A DNA stretch of 64,000 bases, taken from positions 124,001 to 188,000 of the forward strand of contig NZ_VIRL01000014.1 in NCBI RefSeq assembly GCF_006874465.1, given 5' to 3'. The notes below the pieces were generated by a model that had not been told where the DNA came from, ran no database searches, and saw nothing but the letters and a program-made list of their open reading frames with translations. This document shows positions 24,474 to 32,734 of this stretch, one piece after another (position 1 is the first letter of the stretch; every line of letters begins with the position of its first letter). Origin of the DNA: Microbispora bryophytorum (GTDB taxonomy: Bacteria > Actinomycetota > Actinomycetes > Streptosporangiales > Streptosporangiaceae). The translations under genes and the position numbers were made by a program.

Positions 24474-25919
24474 CTAGGAGGCCGTGCAGCTGTCCTGGGT
24501 GGCGTCGAAGCCCTCCACGTCCTCGAGCGTCCTGGGGGGCTTCATCCCGTTCCAGTCGGCTCCGATCCCCAGCACGAGGGTCTGCGTGGTGGCCGTGCGC
24601 ACCAGGCGGGACCGTGACTTCTTGAGTTCGCGGAACAGCCGGGACGCCCGGCTCTCGCCGTTGCCCGAGTAGGCCACGACGGTCTTGGCGTACGGCGTGG
24701 GCGCCTGCTCGACCTTGACGATGTGGTAGCCGCGCTGCTCCAGCTCGGCGGCCACCTGGGTGCCGAGCCCCTGCTGCCCGCTGCCGTTGCGCACCAGGAC
24801 GTGGATCTGCGACTTCGGGATCTTCTGCTCGCCGCTCTTGACGTTCTTGGCGATCTGGTCGGCGGCGATCATCCTGAACAACCGCTGGGCCTGCGGTTGC
24901 ACCCACTCGACCCGGCCGGGGTTGGTGATCGAGTACCGCCAGGGGGTGGTGACGAAGCGGATCTGCCCCGCGGTCAGGCCCTCCGCGCTCGTCGCGAGGT
25001 CCTTCATCACGCCGATCGTGAGGTCGGGATCGGTGGTGATCGACTTGGTCGCCGCGTCGAGGAACCCGAACAGCGTCGCGGGGTTGGTCAGCGTCTCGCC
25101 GCTCATGGCCTTCTTGGCCATCGACGCGAGGAACATCTGCTGGCGCTGGATCCGGCCGATGTCGGAGCCGTCGCCGAGCGAGTAGCGGGCACGGACGTAT
25201 CCGAGTGCCTGCTCGCCCTTGAGCGTCTGCCTGCCCGCGGGCAGTTCGAGCAGCGCCTTCTTGTCGTGGACGGCCTGCGGCAGGCAGACCTGCACACCGC
25301 CCAGCGCGTTCACCATCGCCTTGAAGCCGGTGAAGTCGACCTTCACGAAGTGGTCGATGTGGATGTCGGTGAGGCCCTCGATCGTTCTCCAGGTGCAGGC
25401 GATGCCGCCGGAGTTGAACGACTCGTTGATCATTCCGACGTGCGGCCGCTGGCCCGGCAGGTTGCCCTTCGCCGGGCAGGCGGGGAGGCGGACGAGTGAG
25501 TCGCGCGGGAAGCTGATGAGCACCGCGCCGTCCCGGTTCGGGGAGATGTGCGCCACGATGATCGTGTCGGTGCGCTCGCCGGGGAACTTGCCGTATCTGG
25601 CGTTGGCGCCGTTGCGCTGGTCCGAGCCCACGATCAGCACGTTGAGCGCCTTGCTGATCTTCTGTGGGCGGGCCTCGCCCCCGAGATCCTTCTGGGTCAC
25701 CGCCTCGTGCTTGACGTTGCCGCTCAGCGTGACGTAGCCGCCGACGGCGAACGTGGCGGCGCCGGTGAGCGCGCCCAGCGCTCCCGACACCGTGACCCAC
25801 AGCCATGCCCGCCATTTGGGCGGTGTCCGGGGCGGCGGCGCCGGGAGGTCCTCCACCGGGGGGGCGGGACGGACGTCGACGTGACCCACTGTCGTGCTCC
25901 TGAGGGTCGGACCAGGCAT
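24474..25919 (-). CDS. LytR-CpsA-Psr (LCP) family cell-wall polymer transferase
   Basis: This 481-aa membrane-anchored protein has a short proline-rich cytoplasmic N-terminus and one transmembrane helix (about residues 40-62). The LCP domain (about residues 90-290) contains conserved LNVLIVGSDQR, GERTDTIIVAHISPN, VLISFPRDSLV (the Arg/Asp motif), FNSGGIACTWRTIEGLT, FKAMVNALGGVQVCLP and YVRARYSLGDGSDIGRIQRQQ. A C-terminal LytR_C domain follows (VLVRNGSGQQGLGTQVAAELEQRGYHIV). LCP enzymes transfer polyprenyl-phosphate-linked glycopolymers to peptidoglycan. Such enzymes often occur in several copies in actinomycetes, so the exact polymer is unknown. Confidence 0.93.
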   Translation of the reverse strand: MPGPTLRSTTVGHVDVRPAPPVEDLPAPPPRTPPKWRAWLWVTVSGALGALTGAATFAVGGYVTLSGNVKHEAVTQKDLGGEARPQKISKALNVLIVGSDQRNGANARYGKFPGERTDTIIVAHISPNRDGAVLISFPRDSLVRLPACPAKGNLPGQRPHVGMINESFNSGGIACTWRTIEGLTDIHIDHFVKVDFTGFKAMVNALGGVQVCLPQAVHDKKALLELPAGRQTLKGEQALGYVRARYSLGDGSDIGRIQRQQMFLASMAKKAMSGETLTNPATLFGFLDAATKSITTDPDLTIGVMKDLATSAEGLTAGQIRFVTTPWRYSITNPGRVEWVQPQAQRLFRMIAADQIAKNVKSGEQKIPKSQIHVLVRNGSGQQGLGTQVAAELEQRGYHIVKVEQAPTPYAKTVVAYSGNGESRASRLFRELKKSRSRLVRTATTQTLVLGIGADWNGMKPPRTLEDVEGFDATQDSCTAS

Positions 25920-26015
25920 TTCTCACCAGGTCGAGAGCCAGTAGCGGCAAACGGGGCCAAGTGTAGCGATCTCCCCTGAACGTCACCTTTCAAACGTAGT
26001 AACCACCGCGCAAGA

Positions 26016-27029
26016 TCAAGCGGGCGGCGCCGTGCTGCCGCGGGTGGTCAGGCGCGGGGCCTGGTCCTCCAGCGGCCTGGTCTCCGCGCCGTCGATCAGC
26101 GCGAGCAGCCGCTGCGCCGCGTGCGCGCCGTACGCCGGGATGTCGCGGGTGAGCACGGTCAACGGCGGGCGGACGACCTGGCAGAGCGGGGAGTCGTCCC
26201 AGGCGACGATGGACAGGTCGGCCGGCACGTCGAGCCGCATCTCCTGGGCGACCGACAGGCCGGCCACGGCCATGATGTCGTTGTCGAAGACGATCGCCGT
26301 GGGCCGCTCGGATGAGCTGAGCAGCCGCCGCGTGGCCCGCGCGCCCTCCTCGCCCGTGTAGTCGGTGTGCACGATCGGGCAGGTGTCCAGCCCGAGGCCC
26401 GCGCAGACGTCGCCGAACGCCCGGTCGCGGATCGCCGTGTGCGACAGCCGGGGCAGTCCGGCGACGCGGGCGATCCGCCGGTGCCCGAGCGCGACGAGAT
26501 ACTCCACCGTCTCGCGTACGGCCGCGCTGTCGTCGGCCCAGACCGGCACGAGCGATCCGGCGGCCGAGGGATGCCCGAGGACGACGACGGGCATGCCCAT
26601 CTCCTCCACCTGCGGCACGCGGGGATCGTCGAGGTGGAGGTCGACGAGGATGGCGCCGTCCACCCGGCCCTCCCCCCACCAGCGGCGGTAGACGCCCATT
26701 TCGGCCTCGTGGCCGCCGACCACCTGGAGCAGCAGCGCGTAGGAGCGGGCGGAGAGCTCCGCCTCGATGCCGCTGATCAGCTCCATGAAGAACGGCTCGA
26801 CGCCGAGGAACCGGGCGGGCCGGCACAGGGCGAGGCCCACGGCGTGTGCGCGTGCGCCGTTGAGCGCCCTGGCCGCGATGTTGGGACGCCAGCCGATCTC
26901 GTTCGCGATGGCCAGGATGCGGGCCCTGGTGGCCTCGGACACCCCCGGCTGGCCGTTCAGGGCGTACGAGACCGCGCCCTTGGAGACTCCCGCCTGGCGT
27001 GCGATGTCCGCGATAGTCGGTCTTCTCAC
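26016..27029 (-). CDS. LacI family repressor of the beta-mannoside locus
   Basis: This 337-aa LacI regulator has the N-terminal HTH MRRPTIADIARQAGVSKGAVSYALNGQPGVSEATRARI and hinge helix RPNIAARALNGARAHAVGL. A periplasmic-binding-like sugar domain extends to residue 330. It is divergent from a mannooligosaccharide importer/beta-mannosidase operon, and two copies of a palindromic operator lie in the 167-nt spacer, one 12 nt before its own start. It probably represses both transcripts and is released by mannobiose or a related sugar (inference). Confidence 0.92.
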   Translation of the reverse strand: MRRPTIADIARQAGVSKGAVSYALNGQPGVSEATRARILAIANEIGWRPNIAARALNGARAHAVGLALCRPARFLGVEPFFMELISGIEAELSARSYALLLQVVGGHEAEMGVYRRWWGEGRVDGAILVDLHLDDPRVPQVEEMGMPVVVLGHPSAAGSLVPVWADDSAAVRETVEYLVALGHRRIARVAGLPRLSHTAIRDRAFGDVCAGLGLDTCPIVHTDYTGEEGARATRRLLSSSERPTAIVFDNDIMAVAGLSVAQEMRLDVPADLSIVAWDDSPLCQVVRPPLTVLTRDIPAYGAHAAQRLLALIDGAETRPLEDQAPRLTTRGSTAPPA

Positions 27030-27041
27030 GTGTCCCCTCGA

Positions 27042-27057
27042 ACTGAACCGGTCCAGT
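27042..27057. promoter_or_regulatory. LacI-type operator O1 (ACTGAACCGGTCCAGT)
   Basis: This is a 16-bp palindrome with one symmetric mismatch pair around the central ACCGGT, the CG-centred form used by LacI proteins. It lies 12 nt upstream of the LacI gene start. Confidence 0.65.
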
Positions 27058-27137
27058 GACGCTCACCCTACTACCGTTACTTTGCCTCCATCTTGTTCCT
27101 ATTGACACCGGCGACATCCGGATTTTACGGTCTCGGT

Positions 27138-27153
27138 ACTTATCCGGTTCAGC
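27138..27153. promoter_or_regulatory. LacI-type operator O2, half-conserved copy
   Basis: In the other orientation this site matches O1 at 12 of 16 positions (ACT, then CCGGTTCAG). It lies 44 nt before the binding-protein start and 96 bp centre to centre from O1, spacing that permits looping. Confidence 0.5.
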
Positions 27154-27196
27154 ACCAGCGAGCCGAACGTCATCGGGGCCTGGAAGGAGAGTCACC

Positions 27197-28963
27197 ATGC
27201 GAAACCGATCGCGGTTTCTCATACCGGTGCTGGCGGCCGGCCTGCTGAGCGCGGCCTGCTCGGGAGGGAGCGGATCGTCCACGCCGACCGGCCCCGGAGG
27301 TGCGGCGGGAGGCGGCGCAGCCCCGGCGGATGGCGGCAGCGGGGCGCTGCCCCGCAACCAGACTCTCTACACCAGCGGCACCCAGTGGGGCCCGCCCGCG
27401 AACTGGAACCCGCTGCGCGAGTGGGACTTCGCCACCGGGACCAAGGGCCTGGTCTACGAGACGCTGTTCATGTACGACCCGAACACCGACAAGTTCACGC
27501 CCTGGCTGGCCGAGAGCGGCGACTGGACCGGCGAACTGGAGTACACGCTCAAGCTGCGCAAGGGCATCACCTGGTCGGACGGCAAGCCGTTCACGGCCGA
27601 CGACGTGATCTTCACCTTCGAGCTCGGCAAGATGGAGACCGTCCCCTACCACCCGCTCTGGGACTGGATGAAGAGCGCCGAGAAGGTCGACGACTACACC
27701 GTCACGTTCACCTTCACCACGGCCAACCACCAGGAGTGGGCCAACCACCTCTACAGCCGGGCCATCGTCCCCAAGCACCTGTGGGAGGGGCGGTCCGAGG
27801 ACGAGGTGATGAACGGCGTCAACGACAAGCCCGTCGGCACCGGTCCGTACGCCTACCAGTCCCACGACCAGGACCGCATGGTCTGGGTCAAGCGCGACGG
27901 CTGGTGGGCGACGAAGGCGTTGAACAAGGACGTCAAGCCCAAGTACGTCGTCGACATCGTCAACTCCAGCAACGAGGTCGCGATGGGCCTGCTGCTGCAG
28001 AAGGGCCTCGACGTCAGCAACAACTTCCTGCCGGGCATCGCCAATCTGGTCAAGGGCAGTTTCGGCATCAAGACCTACTACGACCAGCCGCCGTACATGC
28101 TGCCGGCGAACACCACCTGGATGTGGTTCAACACGGTGAAGAAGCCGATGGACGACAGGGAGTTCCGCAAGGCGGTCGCCTACGCCATCGACACCAAGAA
28201 GATCGTCGAGGGCGTCTACGGCAATCTGGTCAAGGCGTCCGACCCGTCCGGGCTGCTGCCGCAGTGGGACAAGTACGTCGACAAGAACGTCACCTCCAGG
28301 CTCGGCTTCTCCTACAACCCCGACAAGGCCAAGCAGCTGCTCGCCGACGCCGGCTACAAGGACCGCAACGGCGACGGGCTGGTGGAGTCGCCGAGCGGCG
28401 GCAGGATCTCGCTGAAGCTGATCGTGCCCGCCGGGTGGACCGACTGGATGGAGGCGGCCCGGGTCATCAGCTCCAGCGCCAAGGCCGCCGGCATCGACAT
28501 CGAGGCCGACTTCCCCGACTACAACGCGCTCGTCGATGTGCGCAACCAGGGTAAGTACGACATCGTCCTCAACAACGACAAGCAGCTCGCGAACACCCCC
28601 TGGCTGTACTACGACTACCTGTTCCGCCTGCCGGTGCAGAAGCTGCAGACCACGACGAACTTCGGCCGGTACGAGAACAAGCGGGCGTGGGAGCTCACGC
28701 AGCAGCTCGACCGGGTCAAGCCCGAGGACGTCGCGGGCATGAAGAAGATCACCTCTGAGCTGCAGAAGATCCAGCTTGAGGACATGCCGGTCGTCCCGCT
28801 CTGGTACAACGGCCTGTGGTCCCAGACCACCGACTCGGCCTGGAAGAACTGGCCCAGCAGTGCGCCGAACACGCCGAAATACCCGCCGACGGTGTGGCGC
28901 AACTGGCTGGAGATGGGCGGCACGCTCATGCTCACCGAACTCCAGCCGGTCTCCGGAAGCTGA
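27197..28963 (+). CDS. Family 5 extracellular oligosaccharide-binding lipoprotein
   Basis: This 588-aa solute-binding protein begins with a lipoprotein signal (MRNRSRFLIPVLAAGLLSAAC, lipobox LSAAC) and a Gly/Ser/Pro tether. The family 5 (peptide/nickel/oligosaccharide) fold is shown by YTLKLRKGITWSDGKPFTADDVIFTF, GTGPYAYQSHDQDRMVWVKRD, VAYAIDTKKIVEGVYG, and FSYNPDKAKQLLADAGYKDRNGDGLVE. Family 5 proteins of this kind bind cello- or manno-oligosaccharides in thermophilic bacteria and actinomycetes. The downstream beta-mannosidase indicates beta-mannosides here. GGAAGGAG (27182-27189) marks ATG 27197 as the start. It is first in a seven-gene operon. Confidence 0.88.
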   Translation: MRNRSRFLIPVLAAGLLSAACSGGSGSSTPTGPGGAAGGGAAPADGGSGALPRNQTLYTSGTQWGPPANWNPLREWDFATGTKGLVYETLFMYDPNTDKFTPWLAESGDWTGELEYTLKLRKGITWSDGKPFTADDVIFTFELGKMETVPYHPLWDWMKSAEKVDDYTVTFTFTTANHQEWANHLYSRAIVPKHLWEGRSEDEVMNGVNDKPVGTGPYAYQSHDQDRMVWVKRDGWWATKALNKDVKPKYVVDIVNSSNEVAMGLLLQKGLDVSNNFLPGIANLVKGSFGIKTYYDQPPYMLPANTTWMWFNTVKKPMDDREFRKAVAYAIDTKKIVEGVYGNLVKASDPSGLLPQWDKYVDKNVTSRLGFSYNPDKAKQLLADAGYKDRNGDGLVESPSGGRISLKLIVPAGWTDWMEAARVISSSAKAAGIDIEADFPDYNALVDVRNQGKYDIVLNNDKQLANTPWLYYDYLFRLPVQKLQTTTNFGRYENKRAWELTQQLDRVKPEDVAGMKKITSELQKIQLEDMPVVPLWYNGLWSQTTDSAWKNWPSSAPNTPKYPPTVWRNWLEMGGTLMLTELQPVSGS

Positions 28964-29032
28964 TCTCCTCGCGCCCCCCTTCCATCCTGAGCACGGGAGG
29001 GGGGCGCCGTTCCGCGACCGGGAGGTCGAACC

Positions 29033-30025
29033 TTGCGCCGCTATTTCGGCAGAAAACTTCTCATCTACGGCCTGACGTTCTTCGTGGCCGTGACCATCAA
29101 CTGGATGATTCCGCGGTTCATGCCGGGCGACCCCGTGCAGAGCATGCTCTCGCGGGCGAACGTCGCGCAGCCGGCGGCCGTCGAAGCCATGCGGGCGCAC
29201 TACACCGCGATGTTCGGCTTCGACCTGCCGCTGTGGCAGCAGTACCTCAACTTCTGGGGCTCGCTGCTGAAGGGCGACCTCGGCATCAGCATCTGGCTGT
29301 TCCCGACGCCGGTGTCCGACGTGATCATCCGGGCGGTTCCGTACACGCTGGGCCTGCTGATCCCGTCCATCCTGCTGAGCTGGTTCGCGGGCAACCGGTT
29401 CGGCGCCTTCGCCGCGCGGCGCAAGTGGCTCGACAACACCGTGCTCCCCGTCGGCTACGTGCTGACGGCCACGCCGTACATGTGGCTGGCGATCCTGCTG
29501 GCCTGGGCGCTCGGCATCGTCGCGGGCGTGTTCCCGGTCGCCGGGGCCTACGGCTTCGACCTGCGGCCGTCCCTGTCGTGGGAGTTCCTCGGCAGTCTCG
29601 CCCAGCACTGGTTCCTCCCGTTCGCCTCGCTGTTCCTGGTCGCGTTCGGCGGCTGGGCCATCGGCATGCGCAACATGATCATCTATGAGCTGGAGGCGGA
29701 CTACGTCGACTACCTGCGGGCGCTCGGCGCGCCCGCGCGGCTGGTGCGGCGCTACGCCTTCAGGAACGCGATCCTGCCGCAGGTGACCGGCCTGGCCCTG
29801 CAACTCGGCGTGCTCGTGGCCGGCGCGCTGGTCACCGAAATCGTCTTCAGTTATCCCGGGCTGGGGCACCTGATCCTCCAGGCCATCCAGAACCAGGACT
29901 TCTTCCTGCTGCAGGGCACCTTCCTGTTCATCGTCATCGGCGTGCTGATCGCCAACTTCGTCATCGACATCGCGTACGTCCTGGTGGACCCGCGCACCCG
30001 GACCGGGATGGGAGGAGCGGCGTGA
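29033..30025 (+). CDS. ABC oligosaccharide/peptide importer permease, DppB type
   Basis: This 330-aa permease has about six helices, the N-terminal RRYFGRKLLIYGLTFFVAVTINWMIPRFMPGDPV block, and the EAA loop ADYVDYLRALGAPARLVRRYAFRNAILPQ. Start is TTG 29033 preceded by GGGAGG. It overlaps the next permease by 4 nt. By context it carries mannooligosaccharides rather than peptides. Confidence 0.9.
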   Translation: MRRYFGRKLLIYGLTFFVAVTINWMIPRFMPGDPVQSMLSRANVAQPAAVEAMRAHYTAMFGFDLPLWQQYLNFWGSLLKGDLGISIWLFPTPVSDVIIRAVPYTLGLLIPSILLSWFAGNRFGAFAARRKWLDNTVLPVGYVLTATPYMWLAILLAWALGIVAGVFPVAGAYGFDLRPSLSWEFLGSLAQHWFLPFASLFLVAFGGWAIGMRNMIIYELEADYVDYLRALGAPARLVRRYAFRNAILPQVTGLALQLGVLVAGALVTEIVFSYPGLGHLILQAIQNQDFFLLQGTFLFIVIGVLIANFVIDIAYVLVDPRTRTGMGGAA

Positions 30026-30876
30026 GAAGCGGTGAGAGAAACGAGGCGCTGCACTTCGCGCTGCGCAACCGCAAACTGGTCGCCGGGACGATCATCGTCG
30101 CCGTGCTGCTCGTGGCCGGTCTGGCCGGGCCGATGCTGTTCGACCACGCGCCGAACGACTACGTCGGACCCTCCATGGCGCCGCCGTCGGGGGAGTTCTG
30201 GTTCGGCACGACGACGTTCGGCCAGGACGTCTTCGCCCAGTTCGTGTACGGCCTGCGCTCGACGTTCCTCGTGGGCGTGCTCGGCGGCGTGCTGGCGGCG
30301 GTCGTCGGCATGGTCGTGGGGTTCGTCGCGGGCTACCGCGGCGGGTGGGCCGACGAACTGCTCACCATGCTCACCAACATCGTGCTCGTGCTGCCCGCGC
30401 TGGTGGTGCTGCTGATCGTCAACGCCTACCTGGGCGTGCGCAGCATCGGCGTGCAGGCGCTGTTCATCGGGCTGACCTCGTGGCCGTGGGCGGCGCGGGC
30501 GATCAGGGCGCAGACGTTCTCGCTGCGCTCGCGCGACTTCGTCGACCTCGCCCGGCTGAGCGGCGTGCGCACCCCGAGGATCATCCTCCGGGAGATCGCG
30601 CCGAACATGAGCTCGTACCTGTTCCTGACGTTCATCCTGCTGTTCGGCAGCTCGATCCTGATCGCCGCCTCGCTCGACTTCATCGGCCTCGGACCCACTG
30701 AAGGGGTCTCGCTCGGCCTGATGCTCAACAACGCCGCGCGCTGGAGCGCGCTCCAGCTCGGCCTGTGGTGGTGGTTCATCCCTCCGGGCGCCGGCATCAC
30801 GGCGATCGTCGGCGCGCTCTACGTCATGAACGTCGGGCTGGACGAGGTGTTCAACCCGAAGCTGAGGGAGATGTGA
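30022..30876 (+). CDS. ABC oligosaccharide/peptide importer permease, DppC type
   Basis: This 284-aa second permease has the DppC N-terminal helix (residues 19-38) and the periplasmic motif GEFWFGTTTFGQDVFAQFVYGLRSTFLVG (the GTDxxGRDxxSR-like block). Its EAA-type loop is RDFVDLARLSGVRTPRIILREIAPNM. The start is GTG 30022 within the preceding gene's stop (4-nt overlap). It forms the channel with the 29033 permease. Confidence 0.9.
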   Translation: MRSGERNEALHFALRNRKLVAGTIIVAVLLVAGLAGPMLFDHAPNDYVGPSMAPPSGEFWFGTTTFGQDVFAQFVYGLRSTFLVGVLGGVLAAVVGMVVGFVAGYRGGWADELLTMLTNIVLVLPALVVLLIVNAYLGVRSIGVQALFIGLTSWPWAARAIRAQTFSLRSRDFVDLARLSGVRTPRIILREIAPNMSSYLFLTFILLFGSSILIAASLDFIGLGPTEGVSLGLMLNNAARWSALQLGLWWWFIPPGAGITAIVGALYVMNVGLDEVFNPKLREM

Positions 30877-30877
30877 C

Positions 30878-31822
30878 GTGGCGCTGAATGTCACCGACCT
30901 CCGGGTCTACTACCGGACGCTGCGCGGCGAGGTGAAGGCGCTCGACGGCGTCACGTTCTCCGTCGCGGACGGCGAGATCATGGGCCTGGCCGGGGAGTCC
31001 GGCTCGGGCAAGTCCACGCTCGCCAAGAGCCTGATCCGGCTGGACGGCCGCATGCGGCACGCCGGCGGCACGGTGGAGCTGGACGGCAGGGAGATGCCCC
31101 TGTCGGACGACAGGGGGATGGACCGGTTCCGCTTCCGTGAGGTCTCGCTCATCCCGCAGTATTCGATGAGCGCGCTCAATCCGACCAGGAAGATCGGAAA
31201 GATGGTCGGGGAGCTGCTGGAGTCGCGCGGCGAGCGGCCGGACAGGGCCGAGCTGGAGCGGCGGCTCGAACTGGTCGGCCTGTCGGGGGACGTGCTCGAC
31301 CGCTATCCGATCGAGCTGTCCGGCGGCATGAAGCAGCGGGTGGTCATGGTCGTCTCCACGCTGCTGAACCCCTCGTTGCTGATCGCGGACGAGGTCACCT
31401 CCGCGCTCGACGTGTCCAGCCAGAAGGCCGTGGCCACGACGCTGCTCGGGTTCCGCGACCGCGGCCTGGTCACGAGCATGATGGTGGTCACCCACGACAT
31501 CGCGCTCGTCTACCAGATCGCCGACACGATCATGGTGATGTACGCCGGGCGGCTGGCCGAGAAGGCCCCGGCCGACGTGCTCGTCACCGCCCCGCGGCAT
31601 CCGTACACCGCGCAGCTCATCTCCGCGCTGCCCGAGGTGGGGGTGCGCCACGAGGACCGCCGGCTGACGGGCATCCCCGGCAGTCCGCCGTCCCTGCTCA
31701 AGCCGCCGGAGGGATGCCGGTTCCGCGACCGCTGCCCGCTCGCGTTCGACCGGTGCGCCGAGCAGCCGCCGTTCGCGGAGGTGGCCCCCGGCCACTTCGT
31801 CGCCTGCTGGAAGGCCGAATAG
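30878..31822 (+). CDS. ABC importer ATPase, DppD type
   Basis: This 314-aa ATPase has Walker A GESGSGKSTLA, Q-loop LIPQYSMSALNPTRKI, signature LSGGMKQRVVMV, Walker B LLIADEVTSALDV and the H-loop VVTHDIAL. The C-terminal oligopeptide/dipeptide extension HPYTAQLISALPEV ... PPEGCRFRDRCPLAFDRCAEQPP contains four cysteines, as in Fe-S-binding DppD/OppD. GTG start at 30878, 1 nt after the upstream stop. It works as a heterodimer with the 31823 protein. Confidence 0.92.
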   Translation: MALNVTDLRVYYRTLRGEVKALDGVTFSVADGEIMGLAGESGSGKSTLAKSLIRLDGRMRHAGGTVELDGREMPLSDDRGMDRFRFREVSLIPQYSMSALNPTRKIGKMVGELLESRGERPDRAELERRLELVGLSGDVLDRYPIELSGGMKQRVVMVVSTLLNPSLLIADEVTSALDVSSQKAVATTLLGFRDRGLVTSMMVVTHDIALVYQIADTIMVMYAGRLAEKAPADVLVTAPRHPYTAQLISALPEVGVRHEDRRLTGIPGSPPSLLKPPEGCRFRDRCPLAFDRCAEQPPFAEVAPGHFVACWKAE

Positions 31823-32734
31823 ATGCTCAAGCTGGACGGTGTGTCCAAGACCTACCGCGTCGGCGCGTTCGGCGGGGGCGAGCTGAAGGCCGTCTCCGAC
31901 GTCGGCTTCGAGGTCGGCGAGGGCGAGGTGGTCTCGCTCATCGGCGAGAGCGGCAGCGGCAAGAGCACGCTCGGCCGGATGATCCTGCGCCTCGCCTCGG
32001 TCAGCTCCGGCACGATCACCCTCGACGGCAGGGACATCTCCTCGATCAGGGACCGCAAGGAGTACTACCGCCAGGTGCAGGGCGTCTTCCAGGACCCCTT
32101 CAGCTGCTACAACCCCGTCTTCCGGGCCGACCGCGTCTTCACCATGATCAAGGAGCAGTACTTCCCCCGGGCCGGCGCGGACGAGTGGCGCACGCGTGTG
32201 GAGACCGCGCTGGAGAGCGTGCGGCTCGACCCCGGCAACGTGCTCGGCAAGTATCCCCACCAGCTCAGCGGCGGCCAGCTCCAGCGCATGCTGATCGCCA
32301 GGGCGGTGCTCCTCGACATCCGGCTGCTGGTCGCCGACGAGATCATCAGCATGCTCGACGCGTCGACCCGCATCGACGTGCTCAACCTGCTCGCCGACCT
32401 GCGGGCGCGCGGGCTCGGCATCCTGTTCGTCACGCACGACCTGTCGCTCGGCAACTACGTCAGCGACCGGACTGTCGTGCTCCGGCACGGGAAGGTCGTG
32501 GAGATGGGCCGCACAGACCTCGTCTTCGGCGCTCCGGCGCATCCGTACACGCGCTCGCTGCTGGCCTCGGTCCCGCGGCTGCACGCCAAGTGGACGGACG
32601 CGGCGCCTGAGGACATGGTCGAGGACGCGCCGTGCGCGTACCACGAGGCGCCGCAGGAGAGCCGGACCCGTCCGGGGCTGGCCGAGATCGACAGTGATCA
32701 CTATGTGGCGTGCGCCGGTAAGGAGAAAGCGTGA
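31823..32734 (+). CDS. ABC importer ATPase, DppF type
   Basis: This 303-aa ATPase has Walker A GESGSGKSTLG, Q-loop GVFQDPFSCYNPVFRAD, signature LSGGQLQRMLIARAVL, a Walker B LLVADEIISMLDAS and H-loop FVTHDLSLG. Walker B reads DEIISMLDAS where DEPVSALDVS is usual; the catalytic Glu is retained. The C-terminal extension ends in CAYHEAPQESRTRPG. It starts directly after the previous stop and overlaps the mannosidase gene by 4 nt. Confidence 0.9.
   Translation: MLKLDGVSKTYRVGAFGGGELKAVSDVGFEVGEGEVVSLIGESGSGKSTLGRMILRLASVSSGTITLDGRDISSIRDRKEYYRQVQGVFQDPFSCYNPVFRADRVFTMIKEQYFPRAGADEWRTRVETALESVRLDPGNVLGKYPHQLSGGQLQRMLIARAVLLDIRLLVADEIISMLDASTRIDVLNLLADLRARGLGILFVTHDLSLGNYVSDRTVVLRHGKVVEMGRTDLVFGAPAHPYTRSLLASVPRLHAKWTDAAPEDMVEDAPCAYHEAPQESRTRPGLAEIDSDHYVACAGKEKA

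Noticed and set aside
27170-29869. 899-codon minus-strand open frame
   Set aside because: Antisense to the binding-protein and permease genes; no domain pattern, and frame openness is explained by high GC.
30851-32701. 616-codon minus-strand open frame across both ATPase genes
   Set aside because: Shadow of two well-supported ATPases on the plus strand.
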